This document shows positions 17,304-26,400 of a stretch of DNA of 64,000 nucleotides, one piece after another; position 1 is the first letter of the stretch; each line of letters starts with the position of its first letter. Made by a program: the position numbers and the translations under genes. The notes beneath the pieces were generated by a model. That model had not been told where the DNA came from, made no database searches, and was given only the letters and a program-made list of their open reading frames with translations. Source of the DNA: Cohnella sp. GbtcB17 (lineage in GTDB: Bacteria; Bacillota; Bacilli; Paenibacillales; Paenibacillaceae); the NCBI RefSeq assembly GCF_019091135.1, contig NZ_JAGXJW010000012.1:65304-129303 (forward strand), read 5' to 3'.

Positions 17304-18344
17304 ATGAGCACCACTGTCCTGACGCCTATGCCTCTTCACGCCGGATCGCTTCACCTCGAAGAAGAATCCCCGCGCCTCACCGCCGCCCGCCGTCTCGCCC
17401 GTATTTTCGGGATCGCCACCGCTTCGCTCGCATGCGCCGCCGTGCTGATCGTGTTCGGACTTTATGGCTATGTGAGCTGGGTCTTCACCCATCCGCCCGT
17501 CGCCGCGTTGAATACGAACCCGATGTCCGCCAAAGGTCTCGCTTACGACGATATCTCCTTCCCGGGGGCGAACGGCGGCCGCATGACGGACGGCTGGTGG
17601 ATCCCCGCCTCGGCAGCCAGCGTTCGCACGGTCGTGCTCAGCCACGGCTTCGGCGCCAACCGGGAAGAATACTGGGTTCCCATGTACGACATCGCCGATA
17701 TGCTGCACAAGCAGAACTATAACGTGCTGATGTTCGACTACGGCTACGCGGATCCGAACGCCAGGTCGGCCGCGACGTTCGGCATAGGCGAATCGAAGCA
17801 GCTCGTCGGCGCTTTGGAATATGCGAGAGAGAAAGGCTCGAGCGAGCTGATCGTCTGGGGCTTCTCCATGGGCGCCGGCACCGCGCTCCAAGCTGCCCTG
17901 CAGACGTCCCTGATCGACGGCATGATCCTCGACAGCACCTTCGTGACGAACGGAGACACGATCGCCTACAATTTGAAGCGCTACGGCGCCTTGCCTTCCC
18001 GGTTGACGATGAACCTGCTCTCCCTATTCACGCCGCTTTGGGCCGGCATTCGGCTCGACCAGATCCCGTCCGACGAGATTCAGTCCACGGCCTACAGCTT
18101 CCCATTGCTGCTCATCCACGGCACGCGGGACGACAAATCCCCGTACGAAATTTCCGAACGGATCGCCAAGGCGCAGACGAACGCGGACTCTTCCCTCTGG
18201 CTCGTCAAGGACGCGATTCATGAGATGGTATTCCGCACGCACCCGGAGGAATACGTCGCGCGCACGACTGCCTTCCTCCAGACCGTCGATACCGACTTCA
18301 CGGCCAGCCGCGTGACCAACATGGGCATGCTGGAGTCCGCCTGA
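17304..18344 (+). CDS. Membrane-anchored alpha/beta hydrolase
   Basis: 346 aa. A cytosolic N-terminus of about 35 residues and one membrane helix (about 37-62) precede an alpha/beta-hydrolase domain that should lie outside the membrane. The oxyanion strand VVLSHGFGANREEY, the nucleophile elbow WGFSMGAGTA, the acid in LIHGTRDDKSP and the His in DAIHEMVFRTHP complete a Ser-Asp-His triad. It belongs with BAAT/acyl-CoA thioester hydrolase-like and YqkD-type hydrolases; the substrate is unknown. ATG start with AGGAGG upstream. It lies 80 bases before the superoxide dismutase gene and may be co-transcribed with it. Confidence 0.9.
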   Translation: MSTTVLTPMPLHAGSLHLEEESPRLTAARRLARIFGIATASLACAAVLIVFGLYGYVSWVFTHPPVAALNTNPMSAKGLAYDDISFPGANGGRMTDGWWIPASAASVRTVVLSHGFGANREEYWVPMYDIADMLHKQNYNVLMFDYGYADPNARSAATFGIGESKQLVGALEYAREKGSSELIVWGFSMGAGTALQAALQTSLIDGMILDSTFVTNGDTIAYNLKRYGALPSRLTMNLLSLFTPLWAGIRLDQIPSDEIQSTAYSFPLLLIHGTRDDKSPYEISERIAKAQTNADSSLWLVKDAIHEMVFRTHPEEYVARTTAFLQTVDTDFTASRVTNMGMLESA

Positions 18345-18424
18345 CCGCACCCGGTATGGGACAGCTCTCGCCCCGCATACGATGGGAACGAAGCCATCAT
18401 CAGGGACGAAGGGAGGCTGGTCCT

Positions 18425-19591
18425 ATGCTGCCAAGCAAGGTGCTCGCCCAGCTGATCGACAGTAAATGGCGCGAATACCGGCATGCGCAATCGCTGCTCG
18501 AAGCGGTGCCCGGTCTGGAGCCGCCTTATGCGGAGCTGCTGCGTCAATGGGAAAGCGCGCTGGGCAAAACGATCGCGGCCGCGCAATTCGCTGCGCAAGA
18601 GCAGGCGACCGACGACGCGCAGGGCATCTACGTAGAGGCGCCGGCCAGAGAGGCAAGGGTGCGGAGCCTGATCGCCGAGGCGATGCTCCAGACCCGCGAA
18701 TTCGGCAAGCATCTGCTGCTTATGGGGAGCGGCAGCGAAGCCGTTCGCCGGTTCGGTCAAGACATCCGGCTCCCAGCCGATTCATCCGACGACGCCGAGA
18801 GCGGCGACTACGGCGGGCCGGAGCCCGCGGATGCCGCTCGGGCGCCGGGAACCAAAAAAGCGCCGGCGGGAACGGCCGGTTCGCCTGGCGGAGGGACAGC
18901 CGGCGGGACAGCCGCGTCTCCATCCGCGGCGCCAGTGTCCGCCGCGGCGAGCGCCGGCGCCGCGCCCGTGCCGATCGGCGGCCACAAGCTGCCGCCGCTG
19001 CCCTACGCCTACAACGCGCTCGAGCCCTACATCGACGAGATGACGATGCGCATCCACCACGACAAGCACCATCAGACGTACGTCGACGATTTGAACAAGG
19101 CCGAGCTCAAGCTGGCGGAGGCGAGGCGCAAAAACGACTTCGGGCTCGTCAAGCACTGGGAGCGCGAGCTGGCGTTTAATGGGGCCGGGCATTACCTGCA
19201 CACGCTGTTCTGGGATACGATGACGCCGGGCGGCGGCGGCAATCCGTCAGGCCCGCTCGCGGATCAGATCGCGAAGGACTTCGGCAGCTTCGACGCCTTC
19301 AAGCGGCAGTTCTCCGAAGCAGCGGGCAAGGTCGAAGGCGGCGGCTGGGCGATTCTCGTCTGGAGCCCAAGGGCGCACCGCCTGGAGATTCTGACCGCCG
19401 AGAAGCACCAGAACCTGTCGCAATGGGATAACGTGCCGATCCTCCCGCTCGACGTGTGGGAGCATGCCTATTATTTGAAGCATCAGAACAAGCGTGCCGA
19501 CTACGTCAAGGATTGGTGGAACGTCGTGAACTGGCCTTACGCCACCGCCCGGTTCGAGGAAGCGCGCAAGCTGAAGTGGCCGCCGTATTGA
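18425..19591 (+). CDS. Fe/Mn superoxide dismutase with long N-terminal extension
   Basis: 388 aa, against about 200 for a plain Fe/Mn SOD. The C-terminal ~200 residues are a full enzyme: His ligands in IHHDKHHQTY and GAGHYLHTLFWD, and Asp and His ligands in LPLDVWEHAYY. The first ~125 residues are an unrecognised helical domain (LAQLIDSKWREYRHAQSLLE and following). An Ala/Pro/Gly-rich linker joins it to the enzyme. The layout recalls the longer SodF-type proteins of Bacillus, but the extension here is larger. No signal peptide. ATG at 18425 with GGAGG nine bases before; the frame is open further upstream but lacks a better start. Confidence 0.93.
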   Translation: MLPSKVLAQLIDSKWREYRHAQSLLEAVPGLEPPYAELLRQWESALGKTIAAAQFAAQEQATDDAQGIYVEAPAREARVRSLIAEAMLQTREFGKHLLLMGSGSEAVRRFGQDIRLPADSSDDAESGDYGGPEPADAARAPGTKKAPAGTAGSPGGGTAGGTAASPSAAPVSAAASAGAAPVPIGGHKLPPLPYAYNALEPYIDEMTMRIHHDKHHQTYVDDLNKAELKLAEARRKNDFGLVKHWERELAFNGAGHYLHTLFWDTMTPGGGGNPSGPLADQIAKDFGSFDAFKRQFSEAAGKVEGGGWAILVWSPRAHRLEILTAEKHQNLSQWDNVPILPLDVWEHAYYLKHQNKRADYVKDWWNVVNWPYATARFEEARKLKWPPY

Positions 19592-19605
19592 AATTGATCG
19601 CAAAC

Positions 19606-19660
19606 AAAAAAGCCCCGCCGGGTCCCGAACGAATGCGTCGGAGATCCGGCAGGGCTTTTA
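19606..19660. terminator. Bidirectional terminator between SOD and the surface-protein operon
   Basis: AAAGCCC and GCCGG on the left pair with CCGGC and GGGCTTTT on the right, with A- and T-runs on the respective flanks. It closes both the plus-strand SOD unit and the leftward giant operon. Confidence 0.82.
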
Positions 19661-19676
19661 TTTTGATAAATAAGCG

Positions 19677-20366
19677 TTACTTCAATGTCGTTGGCAGCAG
19701 GCTGCGAACGTCATTCGTGTTCACCGCGAGATGGATATTGTCCATCGTACGCAACGAGCCCGATATGATGCCGACCAACTGTCCCTTCTCGTCGATCAAT
19801 GGACCGCCCGACATTCCGCTCACGATCTGGGCCGAAGTGAGTACCCGGCTCCTGCCGTTAATCATCGCGTCCGGCGAATTGACGATGCCTTCGGTGATGA
19901 TCGGTGTGTTTTTGAGGGGATAGCCCAGCGCAAATACCTTCTCCCCGTAATCCAACACTTCTTTGCGCACCGACAGGAACGGATACGCTCCGCCTTTGAC
20001 CTTCGCCGATTTAGGGTCCGGCAACTGGATGACGGCCGCATCGGTCAGTTCGTTGTAGTTCAACACCTTAATGGGACTGACGACCGTCCCGTCGGCGAGC
20101 ACGCCTTCAAACCGATCCGCTCCTTTGACGACATGGTAGGCGGTAGCTGCCGTTCCTCCAGCCGACAGGATGACGCCGGTCCCGGTGGCGCTCGCGTTGC
20201 CGTCGCCGTTCAGCACGCGCAGGTAGAACGTGGCGTTCTTGGCCAGCTTGTAGCCTTCCTCGGCGTTGTAGGGAGCGGGTGCATCCGCGCTCGTCGTACC
20301 GACACTGAAGAAAAGAACGGTTATAAGCGAAAACAAGATGCCGAATGCGATGCCTTTTTTCTTCAA
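19677..20366 (-). CDS. Exported trypsin-like (S1) serine protease
   Basis: 229 aa. A signal peptide (about 1-27, cleavage near TTSADA) precedes one chymotrypsin-fold domain with His78 (TAYHVV), Asp109 (LTDAAVI) and Ser186 (GMSGGPL). There is no PDZ domain and no membrane anchor, unlike HtrA/DegP. TTG start. It is the last gene of the giant surface-protein operon, 45 bases after the 2911-aa gene. It may process or shed the three large proteins made from the same transcript; this is inference from position. Confidence 0.9.
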   Translation of the reverse strand: MKKKGIAFGILFSLITVLFFSVGTTSADAPAPYNAEEGYKLAKNATFYLRVLNGDGNASATGTGVILSAGGTAATAYHVVKGADRFEGVLADGTVVSPIKVLNYNELTDAAVIQLPDPKSAKVKGGAYPFLSVRKEVLDYGEKVFALGYPLKNTPIITEGIVNSPDAMINGRSRVLTSAQIVSGMSGGPLIDEKGQLVGIISGSLRTMDNIHLAVNTNDVRSLLPTTLK

Positions 20367-20383
20367 GCTCGGTTCCCCCGATC

Positions 20384-20407
20384 TTAGGCACGGCTAGCCG
20401 TGCCTAA
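20384..20407. other. Perfect 24-base palindrome in an operon gap
   Basis: TTAGGCACGGC is followed directly by TA and then its exact reverse complement. It sits between the 2911-aa gene and the protease gene. No U-tract follows, so it is not a standard terminator; RNA processing or partial attenuation is possible. Confidence 0.7.
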
Positions 20408-20411
20408 TTCG

Positions 20412-23400
20412 TTATTGAACGACGGACATAATATCTTTGTAAGCCCAGTGAGTGACAGGCAAGTCCTTAAACTTGGCGGTGCTCATGTTGGATTTCTTCG
20501 TGCCGACGATACGATTAATCAACACGACTGCTTCGGCACGAGTAATGGAGCTGTCCGGCTTGAAGGTACCGTTCGGGAAGCCTTTCACGTAACCTGCCTT
20601 GCTCAGCGCATTCACGTACTTTTCCGCCCAATGGCCTTTCAGATCGGACTGTTTGGTTACGCCAGTATCCTTAATGTCCAGGTTCAGTACGCGCGTCATG
20701 ATGACCGAAAACTCCGCCCGCGTCAATCCGCGTTCGCCGCCGAAGCCGCCGTTCGGATAACCTTCAAGTATGCCTGCCGAAGCGAAGAACGCGGCAAGCT
20801 TCTCATCCTCCGCCTTCACATCGTTGAAGGAGGCTGCCACATCGACGTCTTCCATGTCCAGCAACGGCGCCAATGCCTCGATCAACTCATACCGGGTGAT
20901 GGCAACGCTAGGCTTGAACAGATCGTTGGAATACGGCGCGATATACTTGATCGAATCGGCGTCCGATTTCAGATTGTACTTCGCATTTTCCACGACGTAC
21001 TCGATCGTGACTACGCGATCGTCCTTGTCGGTGATCGCCTTAATGGTCATGTTTTTCGTCACGACGAACTCGCCTTTGAAGATCGGGCTATCCTTGGTCG
21101 GCGTGCTTCCGTCGGTCGTGTAGTAGATGATTTGCCCTTCGGGAGCCGACAGCTTCAGCTTGCTGTTGCGCGCTACCGTGACAGGAGCGGTAGCGGTCCC
21201 GTCTACGCTTGCTTTGCCGGCTGTGGCAACGATAGAAGGCTTAGGTGTCGGTGCCGGTCCTCCCGGTCCCATGCTAACCGGCTCTACCTTTTTCCACACA
21301 CCCATCAATTCCGGACTATTCTCTTTGCCCTGAACAATGGTAATGGCCCGAATCGTAGTCGTGGCGGTCAGCGTGATCGGCTCTCCGTACAGCTTGGAGC
21401 TGCCCGAAGGCTGGCTGCCGTCTACCGTGTAGTAAATTTTGCCGCCTGCCTCTGCGGTTTTCAGCTTCACGACGACCTTATCCGTAAACTCGTTATTCTC
21501 GCTTTCCGCTTCCGGCTTGCTTGCGTTTTCCGAAAATAGTAGCGCGACACGGTTAACGGTTACCTCTCTGCTCTTTCCTTCCAAAGACGCCTTCAGAACG
21601 ACAATGCCATTCGTTTTCAGCGTCCCGGAGTAGGTTTCAGCGCCCTGCTGAAGCGTGACTTGAGCGGCATCCGCACTCCATGTCACTGGGCCGCCGGACA
21701 AACGGATGGCCGATGCGATCGAATTGACGCTCTGGTTGTCGTCGATCACGATCGCAGCTGCGCTCAGCGAGGAATCCACCGAACCGCCGAACGCTGCGAG
21801 CTCCGGATAGAAATTCGGATTCGCGGTCCACACAGAGGGATCGAATCCTTCCGGTAAGGTGCCCTTCGTCAACTCGGCGCCCGTCTTGCCCAAAGCTTTG
21901 ATTGAAGTGCCGGGCACAAGCTTGCCGTTTTCTTCATAGTAGGCGATATTGCTTTTCAGCATTTGCTTGTTGAAAACCGACCCATCAATGGTGGCGGCGT
22001 TGGCCTTAAGTCCCGCGATGCCGCCAAAGAATGCTTTTCCGTTGACGATCCGTCCGTCCATCTCAGCCACAATCTCACCAGTGTTGACCGTATGAGCGAT
22101 GCTGCCGTCGGCTGCATATCCGACGACACCGCCCGCCCGGGACCCGGTAGAGCCTTTGGCGTGAACATAACCGGCGGAATAGCTGTCTTCGACCTTGCCG
22201 CGGTTGATGCCGGCGATGCCGCCGGCGGTAGCCAACTCGGCGTCGACTTGCACATCCGCGTAGGAGAAGGACTTAGTGATAATGCCCGTTGCCAGGTTGT
22301 CGCCTGCGATGCCGCCTGCGATACTCTTGGAGACAATGACGCCTGCAGAAGTTGATTGGTCTAGCGTGCCTTCGTTCGTACCCACGACTCCGCCTGCTTG
22401 GTTTACGCCATCGATTTTATTGACGTCGGCAGCGACATCGAATATTTTGCCTTTATTAATACCGGCTGCTCCGCCTGCGTTCTCTGCCGCTGTCACGAAA
22501 CCTTGAACTTGGACGCCGGAGATCATGCCGTCGGTCCCGTTCGTGCCGGCTGCGATGCCCGCGTTTTTACCACCTGCGATAACCGCATTTTCGAACACGA
22601 TATTCGCAATGACGCCTTCATTCGTGTTAACGAAGCCTGTATTGTCGGCTTGAGATTTAACATTGAGCCCGATAATGCGATGTCCCTGGCCATCGATGAC
22701 ATCGGTTAGCCGTTGGAAAGGAACCCAGTATTGACCATCCATTTGAATATCGGAGCCGAGCAATACCTTATCCAGCTTCGGTTTTTCAGTCGCAGCTCTG
22801 TCGAACAGTCGATAATACGAGAGCCCCGTATCGTTGTAAAGGAATGCGGCTCCTTTTAACTGTTCGGCAGTCTCAACCGTAATTTCCCCGTCTGCATAAC
22901 CTGTGAAGAACGTTGCGTCCAGATCATTATTCCATCTGTCGTCCTTCGCAGGTTGGTAGGCGGCTACGGCTAAGGCATCCGCGCTTAAGCCGGCATTGTG
23001 TCCTACCGGCACAATCGTTCCTGTATAAGTGGAGCTCTTCACACTGCCGTCTCTAAAGTTGTAGCCCACCAATGCGCCCTTAAAGACATTCGCGCCTGTG
23101 ATATTAACCTCGATAGCAGGCACGTTCGCATACACGCCGGTTAAAATTCCGTCGTTGTATCCGGCGAATCCACCAGTATACGAGCGTGTCGATCCTTTAA
23201 CACCGGAGGCAGACACAACAGACTGGATAGCGTATGATTTTTCGATTTTACCATCGCGCTCGACGTTGGCTGCGAAGCCTCCCGTCCGTGTATCCATGCC
23301 CGTGTTGGTCACGGTGCCGGAAGCATATGCGTCCGTAATCGTGTAATGATTGACGGATCCCGCGAATCCGCCTGCGTAAGCTCCTAGCTTGCCGTTTACT

Positions 23401-26400
23401 TTTACATTGCCGGACGCGTAGGAATTCGCAATCGAACCGGACAACGCTTCGCTATCGCCAAGCAAACCTGCGAACCCGCCTGCGAATATCGTGTTGTCCT
23501 GGTTGTCGTCTGTGACTTCTACAGGGATATCCGCATAAGCGTGAATGATCTTGACATGATCGCCTGCCCCGATGAAGCCCCCTGCGCGGGTAGACGGCAC
23601 GGATTGGCCGACGGTCAGCGCAGAACCGACCACGATTTTCTTTCCGGATCCGGCAATTGCGTTGCTGTAGTGGACTTCGCCGTTTTCCGCCTTGCCGATC
23701 AAACCGCCGATATTATACTCCAGGCTGGTATCGGCCACGATTCCGCTTACGGCTTCGGCCTGGACAATGATCCCGCTGCTATAGCCCGCAATCCCGCCAG
23801 CAGAAGCCTTGTTGCCGGCGTGGATATCAATATCGGCTGCCGAAGAAGATTCATAGATCGATGCGTTCGCGTTTTGTCCGACAATCCCGCCTACCCAGAG
23901 ATCGCCGCGGTTCGAAGTCCCCTTTGCAGAGAGCTTACCCGTCTGCAGCTTGGCTTCATAGATCCCTTTGTAGAGCGGGTAAGCCTTGCCGAAGTCAAGA
24001 CCGAGGTTCAGGTTCGTTGCTTGCATCGCACCGGCAATCCCGCCGACCGAGCCCGTCCCGCCGGCAATTGTCGCCTGAATATCGGACACCGCTTCGACTG
24101 CGTACAAAATGCTGTCGTCGCCTCTGCCAACGATGCTGCCTGCCTCGACGTCTTCGGCTGATGCCGAGATGACGGCCGTTGTCGATGCATTTTGAACGGC
24201 GACATTTTTTAAGTATCCCGCGACGCCGCCAATGACGTTATCCAGGCTTCCGCCCGATGACGACAGGCCGACCTGCTGGACTTTCACGTTCTCGATGTCG
24301 AATGCAGCTTGGCCGGCCCCTTCTGCCTTACCGACGATGCCGCCGATCGTACCGTTGCCCGTTAATTGGTTTCCGGTTCCGGCCCCTTTAGCCTCGGCAT
24401 TTTTGATCTTGACGCCTGCCTTGGATTCGCCGATGATGCCTCCCAAGATAGAGTCCGCGCCCTGCGTATGCATCGACCCGCCATCGAAATCTAATGCCAG
24501 GCCTTCCGCTGTGCCCGACTCCATGCGTCCGATAAGGCCGCCAACCGTGCTATCGCTTCCTGTAGCGAAAATGCGGAAATTTGAAGAAATCCGCGACCGG
24601 AACCCGCTAACGTTGCCGCTTTGCTTGCCGACGAGACCGCCGACGGTTGCATGTTCCGTTGCGCTGCCGATGCTGCCTTCCTCGCCGTTAAAGACCAGAA
24701 TATCTTCAACCTTTAACTCGGTTGCGTTGTCTCCAATGAGGCCACCGACGATGCCGTTGTTGCCTGCAACCTCAATTCGGCCAGCTTCGCTCACTGTTAC
24801 CTGAAGACCGCTTACTTTACCGGTATTTTGGCCTACAATGCCGCCTATCGTGTTGCCGCTCACTGTAGCGCCGTTGGAAAGCGTGAGCTTGACGTTCGAC
24901 AGTTTGCCGGCATTCATGCCGGCTACCGAACCTGTAAAGCCGTCGCCGACGACGGACTCGGGTTCCAGGTTGATGTTGCTCACCTGGGCTTGCTCGCCGA
25001 TGACGCCGAACAATCCGGAATTGGCGTATGCAGGAACAACCGTGAGACCGTCGATCAGGAAGTTGCCCCCGTCGAACGTACCCTGGAACGGATGCTCTGC
25101 TGCCGCGCCGATCGGTGCCCACTGCTTTGACTGAATATGAATCGGGTTAAGCACCGTAATCGTCCGCCCGGCGAAGTCGAAAGGTTCGACGCCTACCAGC
25201 GAACCATTGACGATCGCGGCCAGACCGGCCAACTCCGCTTCGGAAGTCAACTGGAACCGGATCGCGTCCTTATCGCGCATATACCAGTTGATGTTGGCGT
25301 TAACTTCTTCGCCGATATCACCGCCCGAATTGGCTTCCCGATTGACCTCGGGATACTTGTATACTGCGTTTAACGAACCGTACTTCCATGCACTGGAGAA
25401 ATCCCAACCGGATAATCCCGGGAATACGGTACGATCTGCCAGCGTGGATGAAAGAATAGTGCTAAGACGCGCTTGCGCATTCAGGAAGCGATATTTGCCC
25501 TCCGCAAAATCGGGCAAATCCGTATTGATGTTTTTCGCTTCGTCTTTAATATAGTAGTTCTTGTACAAAAGTTCCCTGTCGACATTGTCGTATCTGCCGG
25601 CAAAACCGCCGGCATAAGCACCAGAACCGACCGTTACTTCTGCGGCCGAATAGCTGCTCGTAATCTTGCCGTTTACGATTCTTCCTACAAAGCCGCCGGC
25701 ATAGGAATGGTCTTTGTTGGCTGTTACCGTTTTAGCCACGTACGTATTTTTGACGCTGCCACCCGTCAGCTCGCCGATCAAGCCGCCTGCGATAGTGTAG
25801 CTGCCGTCTGCGGTCACTTTAGAAGCCGAATAGGATTGCTCCACCGCGCCGGCGCTATTGCGCCCGATTAATCCGCCCAAGAACACGGATTGAGCGGAGG
25901 TTCCATAAGCTTTTCCGTTGATATCGATATCGACATAGGAGCTTTTAACGGCGCCTGCGTTTTCGCCGACCAAGCCGCCTGCGAGCGTACCTTCGCCTTC
26001 GATCGTCAGGTTCGCGTTGGAATACGTGTAATACAACGTTCCTGAGGCCGAATTGCGTCCTGCAAGGCCTCCGACGATGGCATTGTTGCCTTTCGTAGAT
26101 ACGTTGATTTTATCCGTAATGCTGTTGTTGGCGATCAGGCTGCGATTTTCTCCGACCATGCCGCCCGTTAGCGACGTTGCGGATACCACGTTAATGGTAC
26201 CGAGCGCCCTACTGTTCTGGATGGTGCTGATCGCGGATCCCGGATTAGCCGCGGGATCGCCTGACTGGGCGTCATTGACGCCGACGATGCCGCCGCTCGT
26301 AGAAGAAGTCGCGGACGCATTCACTTTAAGACTGAGACCGGACAGATAATCGGTCGTAATGACGCCTGTAGCGGATCCCAGATTGTAGCCGACCATGCCG

